A model generated the notes under the pieces. The model had not been told where the DNA came from. It was given only the letters and a program-made list of their open reading frames with translations, and made no database searches. A stretch of DNA of 64,000 bases from Cenococcum geophilum 1.58 (lineage: Eukaryota; Ascomycota; Dothideomycetes; Gloniales; Gloniaceae). The stretch is from contig KV748193.1 in the NCBI GenBank assembly GCA_001692895.1, forward strand, positions 1,674,001 to 1,738,000, read 5' to 3'. The position numbers and the translations under genes were made by a program. Within the stretch, counting starts at the first letter, position 1, and the number at the start of each line of letters is the position of its first letter. This document shows positions 23,033 through 33,559 of the stretch, piece by piece.

Positions 23033-23862
23033 TATAGGAGTTAGTTCCGGTAAAGACGTATTTGGGCTATATAGAGTGCCCCTTCTGCTGTATAAAGCTT
23101 TATCTGTGGTATATAGCAGAGGAATAAGCAAGTGAGCTTCACCCCGCCGATCAAGAATGCGGTACTCCCGTTGTATTGCCCTAATTATCTTTCACCATTA
23201 AGCTATTTCAGGGGTATTTTAGCTGTTCTGGCTATGAAGTAGGAAAAAATTCTCATTTTCAGGTAGAGCAGTTCACTGGCGCCTTATAGGACAATTCTTA
23301 ATAGTAAAACCTAACTCTATAAGTGCTCTCCGCTTATTTAAATTATACTTAAAATTTAAAAAATAAATAAATAGAAGTGAAGGTAATATATATAATAGTA
23401 TTAATAAAAATATCGACAAAAAGGAAGGTGCAATACTAAGATATTTTAACGTTTATAATATTTTGATATTTATTACGTAAATTCTGCCATAACTTACTAT
23501 ACGCGGTTTTGTTTCTAATTAATTGAAAATAAACTTAGCAGCCAATTAGAAGCAGGCTTAATAGGAGTTTAAAAACTTAAACAGCTAAAAGTATAAACTA
23601 CTTATACCTTGGGTCAATAAAATAGGCCTTTATTTATAAAATCTAAAGCTATATTAATAGGGCTATATAGGGTATATTATTTTAATAAAGGAGGTAATGC
23701 TTAGCCTAGTATTCTACTACCTAAGATCTTATAAACATATTATTTACTAAATTATTATATACTTAAGATTATAAAGCAGTATCTGTTTTATAGTTTTATT
23801 TATTAATTTTATTAAATAAGACTTATTTTTAGTAGTTATAAAGGCATTTTTATAAAATAAGC
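23033..23862. other. AT-rich relic, no gene seen
   Basis: The first 280 bases are moderately GC-rich (a CTGGCGCCTTA motif near 23278). The rest is saturated with A+T and contains no usable frame or terminal structure. It is the left flank into which Copia-B copy 2 inserted. Confidence 0.5.
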
Positions 23863-23867
23863 GTCTG
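23863..23867. repeat. 5-bp target duplication of Copia-B copy 2 (left)
   Basis: GTCTG; its partner is 36632-36636. Confidence 0.85.
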
Positions 23868-24048
23868 TATTAGGAATATAGGCAAGTTGCCGTTATGTAA
23901 GGCATGTTGCCGTTACGTGTTGCCACGGCACTAGCGTAGTGAGGAGCCCTAAGCTCCTTGCCCTTCCTTAAGCAAGAGGAAAATAGAATAACAATTATCA
24001 TACTACCTATAACTTGTAGATATATAATATCACCTTATAAAACCAATA
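23868..24048 (+). repeat. Copia-B 5' LTR (copy 2)
   Basis: 181 bp with ends TATTAGG and CCAATA, mutated from TGTTGG and CCAACA. It is 20 bp longer than the 3' LTR through a local duplication of the TTGCCGTTA segment. Both arms of the GC-rich stem are mutated (GTGAGGAG / CTCCTTGC at about 23939-23961). Confidence 0.88.
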
Positions 24049-24118
24049 CTAATTAGTGATTAACTTTACTGTTATACTATAGAACAGCTAGGTATTCCAC
24101 TAAGAAGAGATAAGCTAT

Positions 24119-24328
24119 TGTTACGGCTCGTATAAATGCCTCTAAACCGAAGCTTGTAGAATTCTATATTACGAAAATACTAAGCTAAAAAGAAGGAAAA
24201 GGGGTCGCTAGAACCGATGTAAACAAATATATAGGGTAAGCCGCTAAGGCGCTAGCTTTGGGCGGGTTAATCGTAGGTTAGCGGAATATGGCAGAATTTA
24301 GCAGGTAACGTGCAATAGCGCCGTTATA
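24119..24328 (-). repeat. Gypsy-C 3' LTR
   Basis: 210 bp. On the minus strand it starts TATAACGGCGC (from TGTAACGGCGC) and ends CCGTAACA. It contains the GGCAGAATTTAGCAGG word near 24290. Confidence 0.92.
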
Positions 24329-24599
24329 TTACCCCCCTCTTTAAAAGAATGCCTACCCTTAGGCTTAGTTAGAAATAGGGTAGCACTGAGCTTATAAATG
24401 TAGGATTATAAAATATAAGATAAGGAGATAAAAAGGAAATATAAGTATGTCTAGACTAAGTATAAAGGGCGATTATAGGCTAAGTGGAAGCACTAGGCTA
24501 GAAAGAGTAGCCGCTAAAAGTCTTAGCACAGATCTAACTAATTAGACAACTTTAACCGGTGGTTAAAGTTCCTAAACATCTAAAATTTTACGGTATTGG

Positions 24600-27500
24600 C
24601 AGAAAACGGCAGAATATAGTAGAATTTGGCAGAATTTGGCAGACAGCTATATTAGGGCTTTAGGGCGTTTTTATCCCTATATTCTTCCAGTAACTTATCG
24701 TCTTTATTATACTAGCATTTTATCTATTTATCTAGGTACTTTAGGGGTCTAGGCGTATTAGGGTATTAGTTATAGAATTCTTTAAACTTCTAGGGGTAGC
24801 CTATAAAGTTCTATATAGGGTACTAGGTTGGGTTAGGATTATAGCCCTTCTATTAGATATAGTATTTTAGCGTTCCCCGTACTATTTTACAGGCTAGTAT
24901 TTTATTAACCTTCTATTTATTATTACCGTTTACTTAAACTAGTAGGGGAGGCTTGTTCTTTTATTTAGGCAATAGGTTATTTATAGCTTTCCGTAACTTA
25001 TTTAGTAAAAAGATAAGGTAAACCCTAATTATATCTAGGAGCTTTATCTTATATAAGTTGCCTATCTTCTTAAAAACCTTATACGGTCCTACTATCTAGT
25101 AGTCTAGCTTACGGCTAGGTCGTTTAGTTTTCTAATTCCTTATTATAACCCAGACTATATCGCCAGGGGCAAAATCGGGCTCTTGACGGTGTTTGTTCGC
25201 CTACTATTTTATTAACCTCTAAGCTTTTTCTAGGTTCTCGCGGGCTACCATCTAGGCTTCCTCCAATTATTTAGCGTACTATTAGGCCTTAGCATAGGAT
25301 AGCTTCTCTTATATAGTTTAGGGTTCTTCTGGCCTTTTCTAGTTAAAGCTTATATAGGGTAGGTATCCTATTTCTAGCTAAATCGGGGCGAACCCTATAA
25401 AGTTATAGGGTAAGGTTGCTTGCGCGTAGTCTATTAAGGGTAGTAGTTTAGACTAGTTATTCTAGAAATAGTTAATAAAGGGCCTAAGCCTCTAGTCTAG
25501 GTACTAATTTATAATCTCTATCTAATCGTTTATCTAGGGGTAATAAGCTATAGAAAGCTTTAGCTTAATACCTAAGATCCAGGTAAACTTATTCTAGAAG
25601 GCCGATATAAACTATAGCCTATAATTAGATATAATAGTATCTAGTAGTCCGTAAATTTAGTAGACGTAATAGATATATAGCTAGGCTGCCTCTTTAGTAT
25701 TAATGTTCTTATAACAGGGAATTAAGAATAGGCGTTTACTAAAGCGGTTAACTATAACTATAACCATATTATATCCGTTACGGTCCCTAGGTAGTTTATA
25801 AAAGTCTATAAAAATATACTACTAAGGCCACTCTAGTATTAGGAGTGGCTTAAGTAGTCCTAGGGTTTTATTCTGTGGGATTATAGCTCTTTAGCAGTCT
25901 TTATAGTTCCGTATATATCGATTAATATTTATAACTATTCTCGGCTAGTAGTAGCGATAGTTAATAATTTTACGGGTCTTATTCTTGCTAGGGTGTGCTA
26001 TAAAGACCTAGCAATAAGCTTCGCGGATTAGTTTAGTCCGTAGATTATTAATATTAGGGACTATAAGCCGCTCCTAGTATAGGAGCAATCCTTCCTCTAT
26101 CTTAAAATTGGGGTCTTTTTCGCGACTTGTTTATAGAGGGCCCTTAAAGTATTAGCTGTGCAGTTTATAGTTAGGAGGCGGTTAATTAGCCCTATTAGCT
26201 TATCTAAGGACTTCTTTATTAGTGCTAGCTCGTTTTACTAAAAGTCTAGCTCTTTAAGGATCTATAGGTTAAGCTATTCTAGATAGAGAAGGGCGCGTGT
26301 CTAATATTAGGTCTTTAGCTTATCCTAGGGTCCTACGTCTTATTCTCTTTAGGTTAGGGCATTAGCCTTAAAGTTTTGCTTACTAGAACGATATATAATC
26401 GTAAAGAAGAATTAGGAGAGTATTTTAGCCTACTAGGCTTATTATTTAGTAAGCTACTTTATAGTTATAAAGTACTCTAGGGCTTTATAATCTATATATA
26501 TCTTAATCCGGAAGTTTATACCTTTAAGCTCTACACGCTATTAAGAGAGTAATTAAATAATAGCTAGCATTTTTTTATCGTGTACTTTATAGTTATACTT
26601 AGCCGGGTTTATTATCTTTAAGAAGAAAGCTATAGGGTACTATTCGCCGTCTAAATGTAACTATAATAGGATTCCCGCTACGACCCCATTAGAGGCATCT
26701 GTTTTTAGCATTAATTTAAGGTTTAGGTTATAGTGATAAAGGATTAGAAAAGAGATAAGCCAATTCTTTACCTCTTTAAAGGCTTCTATATAGCTATTAT
26801 TAAAAATAAAAGGTATATCCTTCCTAGTTAGTTATATAAGAGGTTTTGCTATAATTCTGTAGTTACGGATAAACTAGTAATAGAAGTTATAAAAACTAAG
26901 GAAGGATTAGATTTCTTTTACTATATAAGGGGGCTTCTAATTATAGATTGCCTCTACCTTCTTAGGGTTAACCTTAATTCCTTTTATAGTTACGATAAAC
27001 CTAAGGTATTTTATACGTTTTACCCTAAACTTATATTTCTTAATATTAACTTATAAGCCTGCGTTCCGTAGTTTCTCTAGAACCGTTTTAATATAAACTT
27101 AATACTTAAGTTTGTCGTCTAAGTATATAAGAATATTGTCTAGGTATACCGTACAGAATTTGTTAAGGTAATTAAAAAGAATGTTATTTATATACCTTTA
27201 GTACATAGCTAGTCCGTTTATTAGTTTAAAAGGAAGAACTTTATATTTATAGGAACTATAATAGGTACGGAACGTTATTAAATCTTTAGATATAGGGTCT
27301 ATTCTAATTTAGTAGAAAGCTTAGCAGATATTAAGTTTAGTAAAGATCTTTACCTAGCTTAGACGTGTAAGGGTCTTGTTAATTAAAGGAATAGGATACC
27401 GGTCCTTTTAAGTAATAGTGTTTAGCTTTTAATAGTTAATATAAAAACAAAGGCCTCTATTAGGCTTTGTTACGAACAGAATAGGAGAAGTAAAAGGGGC

Positions 27501-28650
27501 TTAACTTAGCTTAATAAACCCTTTATCTAGGTTTTTAATTAAGTACTACTTTATTGCTTTTAGCTTATCCATTAATTAATAGTAGAGGGGGCTATAGCCT
27601 AGCGAGTTATTAGCTTCTAATTAAATCTTATAATTATACGTCTAGTAGGGGGGTAACTTATCTAAGGCCGCCTTTAAGAATGTATCCCTGTAGTCTGTAT
27701 AAATGGTAAAAAAAAAGGCATTTAACTAGTTCCTTATTGGTTTCCTTAGCTAGCCTTTCCTCTCTATTATTAATAATTCGGTTAATCTTATATAGGCTTA
27801 TTATAAAGACCTTATTATCCTTTCGGTATATATTAAAGTGAAACGCTATAGCGCTAATTACGGCAATATTTATAGTGTAGGGGTTGCCTAATAATAGGGG
27901 CGTACGTAACCCTAGGGACTTTTAGGGTACTGGCGTTATTATTACTCCTTTTAGCTCCTATTACATCTTTCGGAGGTTATCCCTTATATTCTATTAATAC
28001 GTTCTTTTTTATACCAGTTAAATCTGTATAATTTAGACGTTGTCTATATTACTATCTATCCCGCTTCTATACGTAGAGTTCTCTTTAAATATAGCGCTTT
28101 AGAAGAGTATCTTTATTAGTATAAAGTTCTTTCTAGCTTTGTGGCGGGCGTCTTTTTAGATAAAGGCTAGGTTACGGGCCCAGATATCTTACTAGTAGGT
28201 AAGGTTAGCCTTTACGGCTAGTATCTTGTGGTTAGTTTAGATCTCCCTAATAAAGAAGGGTAACTTTAGTTTATCCTCCGGCTAAACAAACTATCTTTAT
28301 TATATGTTTAACCAAATATTAAAATAGAACATTTATTTTTATCTAAGGATTATATTGTGGGACCTTAGGTCTAGAATGTAAAAAAGGATATTATATTAGC
28401 GTTGTCCGTTAAGAGCGATATATAACTTTAAGACGTAGGTAATAGGCTAACTGGCTTAGCTATTATAGCCTTTTACCTAAATAGGCTTCTCTAGTTGGAT
28501 GGCTTCTGCATTTAGAAACTTAGCAATATTATTTATATAGGCAGTATTTATAAAGGTAAAGCTATTTACTCTAGTGTTAATAAGGGCGGTTATATTAACT
28601 CTATATTTATTTTAAGATACTATACATAGAACTATAAAATGCTTTCCACC
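24600..28650 (-). pseudogene. Gypsy-C pol (protease, RT, RNase H, integrase)
   Basis: Minus-strand Pol relic. A protease-like segment (INTRVNSFTFINTAYINNIAKFL) lies near 28600-28500. The reverse transcriptase active site at about 27150-27120 reads VYLDNILIYLDD, so the first catalytic Asp of YxDD is kept and the second is Asn. RNase H follows to about 26250. The integrase zinc-finger remnant (RNYKDCQRA) lies near 25900, and core and C-terminal domains follow to about 24650, including a DFAPGDIVWVIIR-type segment near 25165. Stops are almost all TAA/TAG. Role if intact: reverse transcription and integration of the element. Confidence 0.85.
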
Positions 28651-29872
28651 TATTAACTAACTAAGATTAATCTCTTTAAGATCGATAGGGTACCCTAGGG
28701 GGGAGTCTTTCCCTAGGGTTCTTCTTTTCCTAACTTATCGGACGTTTCTTCTTCCTCTATCTCCTTAATATTGCCTATATCCTTTAGCTCCGGGTAGGAT
28801 AAGATAAAGTAACCCTACTTATTATAGTTATAGCACGTAGCTAAGGCAGGGTTAATTAGAATATTGTGGTAAATACTAGTTAATAGTGTGGTATATAACT
28901 AGTTAGGTAAGGCTCGCCGGTGCGTAGTTATAACTGCCTTTAGTATAAGAGTAGTTGTAACTTATCTTCCTACTCTAGCTCCTATAAGTATAGCTAGTGA
29001 GTTCTAATTATTACGGAGTCACTTCTGCCAATTAGGGTAGGCGTTAATCCGCTTTAGTTCTAAGTCTAATAATAGGTAATAAGCTGCAAGTCTTTTATAG
29101 GTTAGTAGGTTATTTAAGGTTATAGCGATCTTTTCTTATAGCTGGATTATTAGCTTATTGTACAGGTCTAATCGGTAGTTCTTAAGGGGAACCTGGCCTT
29201 CTCCTATAAGGTATAGGAATTAAGTCTAGAATTCGGCAAAGGGTTAGTTTAGTTTTATTATTAAGCGATTATAGTTATAACGGGCATCCCGTACTTTATT
29301 TGGGTTAATATAAATAGCCGCTAGGTACCGTATTATTTCGTTAACAGATATAAATCGGATAGGGAAGTCGTCCTTAAACTTAGCTTAAAGGTGCCGTTAG
29401 GCGTCCCCTATAGTTCGACTAAAGAGGTAGAGTATTTTAGCTTCTTTGGAAAGAAAGTAGTTATAGTTAATACGGAGCTTTCCTTATACTTAAATCCTCT
29501 AATTCTTAAAGGTAGGGTCTATTCTATTAGATAGTAGTAGGGGGTTAGGGAGCTTAACGGACTTTAATTACTTCGTTATTATATCCGTACTCCTAGTATA
29601 TCGTATTTAGTAGAGTAAATAGGTTAGCTAGGGCTTTAAGAATGGGAAGCTAGGCTATTTTATAGGGCCGTAAGGCTTTCTAGGATCTCTTATAGGGTCT
29701 CTTATATATTTCTTACTTTAAGACGATCGGCTTCTTGGCTAGCTATAAGGGCGCGAATCTGCTTATATACGTCTATAACGTTATTATTATCTTTAATTTC
29801 TGATCCTAATTAGATTTTAGGTTCCTCTTAGGTAGAGGCAGCTCTCTTAAATAAGCTTACTTTAGGTGCCAT
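28650..29872 (-). pseudogene. Gypsy-C gag
   Basis: Start ATG at 29872 (MAPKVSLFKRAAS), downstream of the 5' LTR at 30104-30313. The relic contains a coiled, charged N-terminal part, a central capsid-like region and a zinc-knuckle remnant (CYNYNKQGYFILSYPE) near 28830, in which two of three cysteines and the His are lost by RIP-type changes. The acidic stretch after it (EIEEEETSDKLGKEEP) resembles the Gag C-terminus of Gypsy-A near 54440-54480. Confidence 0.78.
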
Positions 29873-30103
29873 TATTAGCTTCCTAAGGTTTATCGGTATT
29901 ATATGTTTCGGTTTTAATTCTAGGGGTATAGGTCTAGTCCTATTTAGCTTATAAGGTAAAATATTATCTAGGCCTTCCTAGGTAATATAGAGTTGTTTTA
30001 GTGTCTAAGTATAGCATGTTAACGCGTCGTTATAAACAAAGTTTCTTTTAGGGTGGGATATTATCTAGACCTTCCCAGGTAAGGTAGGGTAAGCTTAGTA
30101 TAA

Positions 30104-30313
30104 TATTACGGCTTATATAAATGCCTCTAAACCAAAGCTTATAGAATACTGTATTATAAAGATACTAAGCTAAAGAGAAGGAAAAGGGGTTGTTAGGACT
30201 AATGTAAATAAATATATAGGGTAAGCCGCTAAGGCGCTAGCTTTGGGCGGGCTAATTGTAGGTCGGCGGAATATGGCAGAATTTAGCAGGTAACGTGCGA
30301 TAGCGCCGTTACA
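30104..30313 (-). repeat. Gypsy-C 5' LTR
   Basis: 210 bp. On the minus strand it starts TGTAACGGCGC and ends CCGTAATA. Same length as the 3' LTR, with about a score of mostly transition differences visible. Confidence 0.92.
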
Positions 30314-30318
30314 GCTAT

Positions 30319-31237
30319 TATACTAGTGCTACTTATACTAGAGGAAGCTGTCTTTTAAGGTTAGAACTGGTTCTAAACCTTAAATAAAACTCTTTTATAA
30401 ATCTAAGGATCTAAAAGGCCAGAACTAGTCCTAAGCCTTTCCCAGATTATAGATTCTTGCGTCTATTATATAGAATAATACGCTTTATAAGTCCTTGTAA
30501 TTTAAGGCCAGAACTAGTCCTAAGCCCTATAATTACAGATTCTTATTATAAACGCATACTAAATAATAATCCCTACACTAATAATATATCCCTTCCTCTA
30601 AAAATATAGCTACTCTAAATAACTAGAAAGACTCGTTACTACTAGGGGTAGCTAAGCACGCGAAATTTATTAATAAAGATTGGGACGAATTAGCCTTTAA
30701 TATAATAACTTATACCGTAAAACGGGTTAACAGCTTTCTCTTACACTATATTATATTCTACTAAAATAGATATTATGCTAATTTATAACTATGGGAGTAT
30801 TTTAGGGAGGATTTTATAGGATGGATTACTAATACCTAGGTACTTAGCAACGTTAATATTATTTAAAAAATTTAAGACTTTCTCTGTAGAAATGGGGTAT
30901 ATATTACTAAGAATAGTAACCTAATTGCTAGTAATATTTAGGCCGTTATTATTAGTATAGACGGAAGCTAAGATTATATATTAACTATAGAAACCTAAAA
31001 CTAACCCATATTCTTTAGAAGGCAACTTTAATTTATATTAAAACCCCTAGAACACTAATCCCTTACCTAAAGGTGCTTTCCTATTAGGAGGTACCCTCCT
31101 ACCTAAAGGTACTCTTCCTTTACTTCCTCTGCTACCTTTAACTCCTCTATCCCAGCTAACCGGCGAGCCTTTATTATAAGAAGTTACGAATTTAATAAAG
31201 GTATATTTAGACAAAGAGAAGAAGTTTAGAGGAAAAC
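30319..31237 (+). pseudogene. Copia-B copy 2 gag, first part
   Basis: Leader and gag sequence of Copia-B resuming after Gypsy-C. Two copies of GGCCAGAACTAGTCCTAAGCC occur at about 30400 and 30502. The run CTACCTTTAACTCCTCTAT near 31130 and GAAGAAGTTTAG at 31219-31230 are shared with the gag of copy 1 (minus strand, about 1300-1060), which supports the assignment. It breaks off at the TRIM-like element and resumes at about 33560. Confidence 0.6.
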
Positions 31238-31242
31238 TATTA

Positions 31243-31818
31243 TGCCTTGCGCTACCTATACGTCACGTATAGGCTGGAGAGCTTATAAGACATTCTAACC
31301 GGCAGTCTCCCTAGTCGCGAGACACTACTACCTTTTTGGAGGTTTGTATAGCCAGGTGGGTTAGAGCTTTAGGATAATAATATATCTCGCGACTACCCAG
31401 AGGTTAGTGTTTAATCTAGTATAAGGTTAAATATTTACAAGTACGGGACAGCCTAAGCGACTGCACTACCTGCGGTCGAGTATAGGGTACCATACGCGCC
31501 CGCTAGAAGGCCACCTTATGGCTTAATAACTAGTACTTGTGGGTACTAGCGAGGACGCCTCGCGATTGCAGCTAGGGTGCTGCGAGTAGCTTGCGTGCTA
31601 CATGGCTAAGACCACCTAGCGAAAGGCTAGCTATTTATTGTAGTTTAGGCGCCTAAGGACATACGCCCTAGAAGGGGGTGCAGTTATTATACATTGCGCT
31701 ACTTATACGTTATGTATGGGCTAGAGAGCTTATAATACATTTCAACTGGCAGTTTCCCCAGTTGCGAGACACTGCTACCTTTTTAGAGGGTTGTATAGCC
31801 AGGTAGGTTGGAACTTTA
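31243..31818. mobile_element. TRIM-like non-coding element with 130-bp direct repeats
   Basis: Two direct repeats of about 130 bp (31243-31373 and 31690-31818) flank a 316-bp GC-richer centre with no open frame. A purine tract (AGAAGGGGGTG, 31671-31681) precedes the second repeat as a polypurine tract would. Repeat ends are TGCCTTGCGC (RIP form TACATTGCGC) and GAACTTTA. Size and plan fit a terminal-repeat retrotransposon in miniature, mobilised in trans by an LTR element. The target duplication is not resolved, and a primer-binding site was not identified. An alternative is duplicated promoter monomers of a LINE. Confidence 0.45.
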
Positions 31819-33546
31819 CCTACTAGATAGGTACCAATCTCTATAAAATGAGGCCCTAAAACTAGTTCTAGGAGCGTTTAGAGGATCTCCTAGCCAAGCT
31901 ATAGAGATTGAAGCCTCTATTCCTCCTCCTAGAATTAGATTCAAAAAGCTTTGCAATAACTACGCATTAAGAATCCTAAAATTCAAGGAAAACCACGCAA
32001 TTAAGAAGGTCTATATAGAAGAGATCAACAAAGATAGGGACGAATTAGCAGCTAATTCTAGCTCTAGCTCTAGCCCTAAAAACCATACTATAAAGTACCT
32101 CTTACAGCCAAAGATACAGCTACTATCTCTAGCCTCTAGAGTTTAACAGCTAATTCAAAACTGGAAAATAGAGAGAACTTCCCTAGATTGGCAAAAACCG
32201 TGGTCTCCTCCTATTTCTGCATCCTTTTCTATCTCAAAAGGTAGTAAGGAAGAAGCTGCACAAGAATACCTAAAACTAGTAGAAAATTTATAAGAATCCC
32301 TAGAGTGGGACCTAGTAGATATATACTATACAGATGGCTCTAAAGACAATAAATTAAATGCAGCTGCTATATGTAAAATAGGGAAGAGAAATAGGATTAA
32401 ATATGCAACAAACTGGAATCTAGGACCCTATATGGAAATTATAAACGCAGAGATCTATGCAGTCTATAGGGCCCTAGAACACCTAAAACAACAAAGACTA
32501 GAAGAGAAACAAGTCTATATCTTTATAGATAGCCAAGCGGCTATTAAGAGATTGCAGCTTAATTCTCTTATAGGGGGGCAAGAACTAGTCTTTAAAATTA
32601 CGCAAAGCTACTCCTATCTAGCTAGTAAGGGGATCTCTATTAACTTTTACTAGGTTCCTAGCCATCTAGGAATCTATGGAAACGAAATAGCAGATAAGCT
32701 AGCTAAAAGGGGCCTTTTTAGAAGAAAACTGCAATCTTCTTATACCTCCCTAACCTATATAGGGAGAGCAGCAAGAGAAAAGATACTAGAACAGTGGAAA
32801 AANAACTNGCANCAGAATAAGAANAANGGAAAACACTATACTAGGATCTGTAAAGGAAGCTATTCCTTTTCTCTTAAAGCCCCTAAGGATAAATATCCTA
32901 AAAGGCTACAATTAGCTTTCTTCCAGCTAAAGCTAGGAAAAGGCTATTTTAAATCCTTCTCTAAAGTAATAGGGGGGGAAGACGAAGATGGTAGATGCTT
33001 TAGGGAATGTAGAGCACTATAAACCCCTAGGCACTTACTACTAGACTGTAACCTATATAGAGAAGAAAGAAGAGAAATGCAAAAGAAACTAGGCTCTTCC
33101 CTCTCTCTAGAAAAGCTATTTTGTACATAAAAAGGAAGAGAGGCACTTTTTCTATTTCTAAGTAGGACAGGGATAGCTACTAGAAAGTAGCTAATAACAG
33201 CAGGATCTATAGAAGGAGGTAACTCCTACTAGGCTCCTAGTAAACAGATATTAGTAAGCAAAAGGACAGAAACAAATTACAAAAGGACAGGGATAGGCGT
33301 TAGGATTTCTTAATTTTCTTATAGTTTTCTACCGCTTTCTCATTCCCTAGTAGTTGCTTATAACTTAGTATTTTACTAAGGAACTATAAACCCCTAGTTT
33401 AGGGGCTTATAAACTACTAGGACATAGTTACTAGTACATATTAAGCTGCCCTAAGGGATTCATGTATATAGGACTATAGCGCCATGGCCTAGAGGCTGCA
33501 TGCGCAGTATTGTACGTAGTATAATACAACGGATTAAAAAAAAAAG
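31819..33546 (+). mobile_element. Tad-like LINE copy 1, 5'-truncated
   Basis: Non-LTR retrotransposon fragment ending in a poly(A) run (33536-33545) and flanked by a 13-bp target duplication GGTTGGAACTTTA (31806-31818 and 33547-33559). The target lies at the end of the TRIM-like second repeat. It contains the 3' part of ORF2 and a 3' UTR of about 330 bp that matches, in reverse, LINE copy 2 at 55970-56250. 5' truncation is the usual outcome of target-primed reverse transcription. Confidence 0.88.
31850..33195 (+). pseudogene. LINE ORF2 C-terminal part: RNase H and zinc motif
   Basis: About 450 codons, with only a few TAA/TAG stops. A ribonuclease H domain is clear: YYTDGSKDN near 32330 (first Asp), INAEIYAVYRAL near 32445 (Glu), YIFIDSQAAIKRL near 32517 (Asp) and VPSHLGIYGNEIADKLAKRG near 32655 (His replaced or absent, last Asp kept). 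A Trp codon before VPSH is now TAG. The C-terminal Cys/His motif (CFRECRAL, TPRHLLLDC) is near 33000-33050. The endonuclease and reverse transcriptase are missing. Ambiguous bases lie at about 32803-32827. An RNase H within ORF2 fits the Tad/I group of LINEs. Confidence 0.85.
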
Positions 33547-33559
33547 GGTTGGAACTTTA

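Larger units (their letters stand above)
24119..30313 (-). mobile_element. Gypsy-C, complete Ty3/Gypsy element
   Basis: 6195 bp, coding on the minus strand, with two 210-bp LTRs (24119-24328 and 30104-30313) and a perfect 5-bp target duplication GCTAT (24114-24118 and 30314-30318). It inserted in the leader of Copia-B copy 2. A polypurine tract (AAAGAGGGGGG on the minus strand) abuts the 3' LTR at 24330-24343. The order gag, protease, reverse transcriptase, RNase H, integrase is that of Gypsy. All frames are broken by TAA/TAG. Confidence 0.92.

Noticed and set aside
30319-31237. Separate retrotransposon family
   Set aside because: Shared words with Copia-B copy 1 gag and the GTCTG target duplication around 23868-36631 make it part of Copia-B copy 2.
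31372-31689. tRNA or SINE-type promoter in the centre of the TRIM-like element
   Set aside because: A TAGCCAGGTGGG word resembles an A box, but no matching B box or cloverleaf could be drawn.
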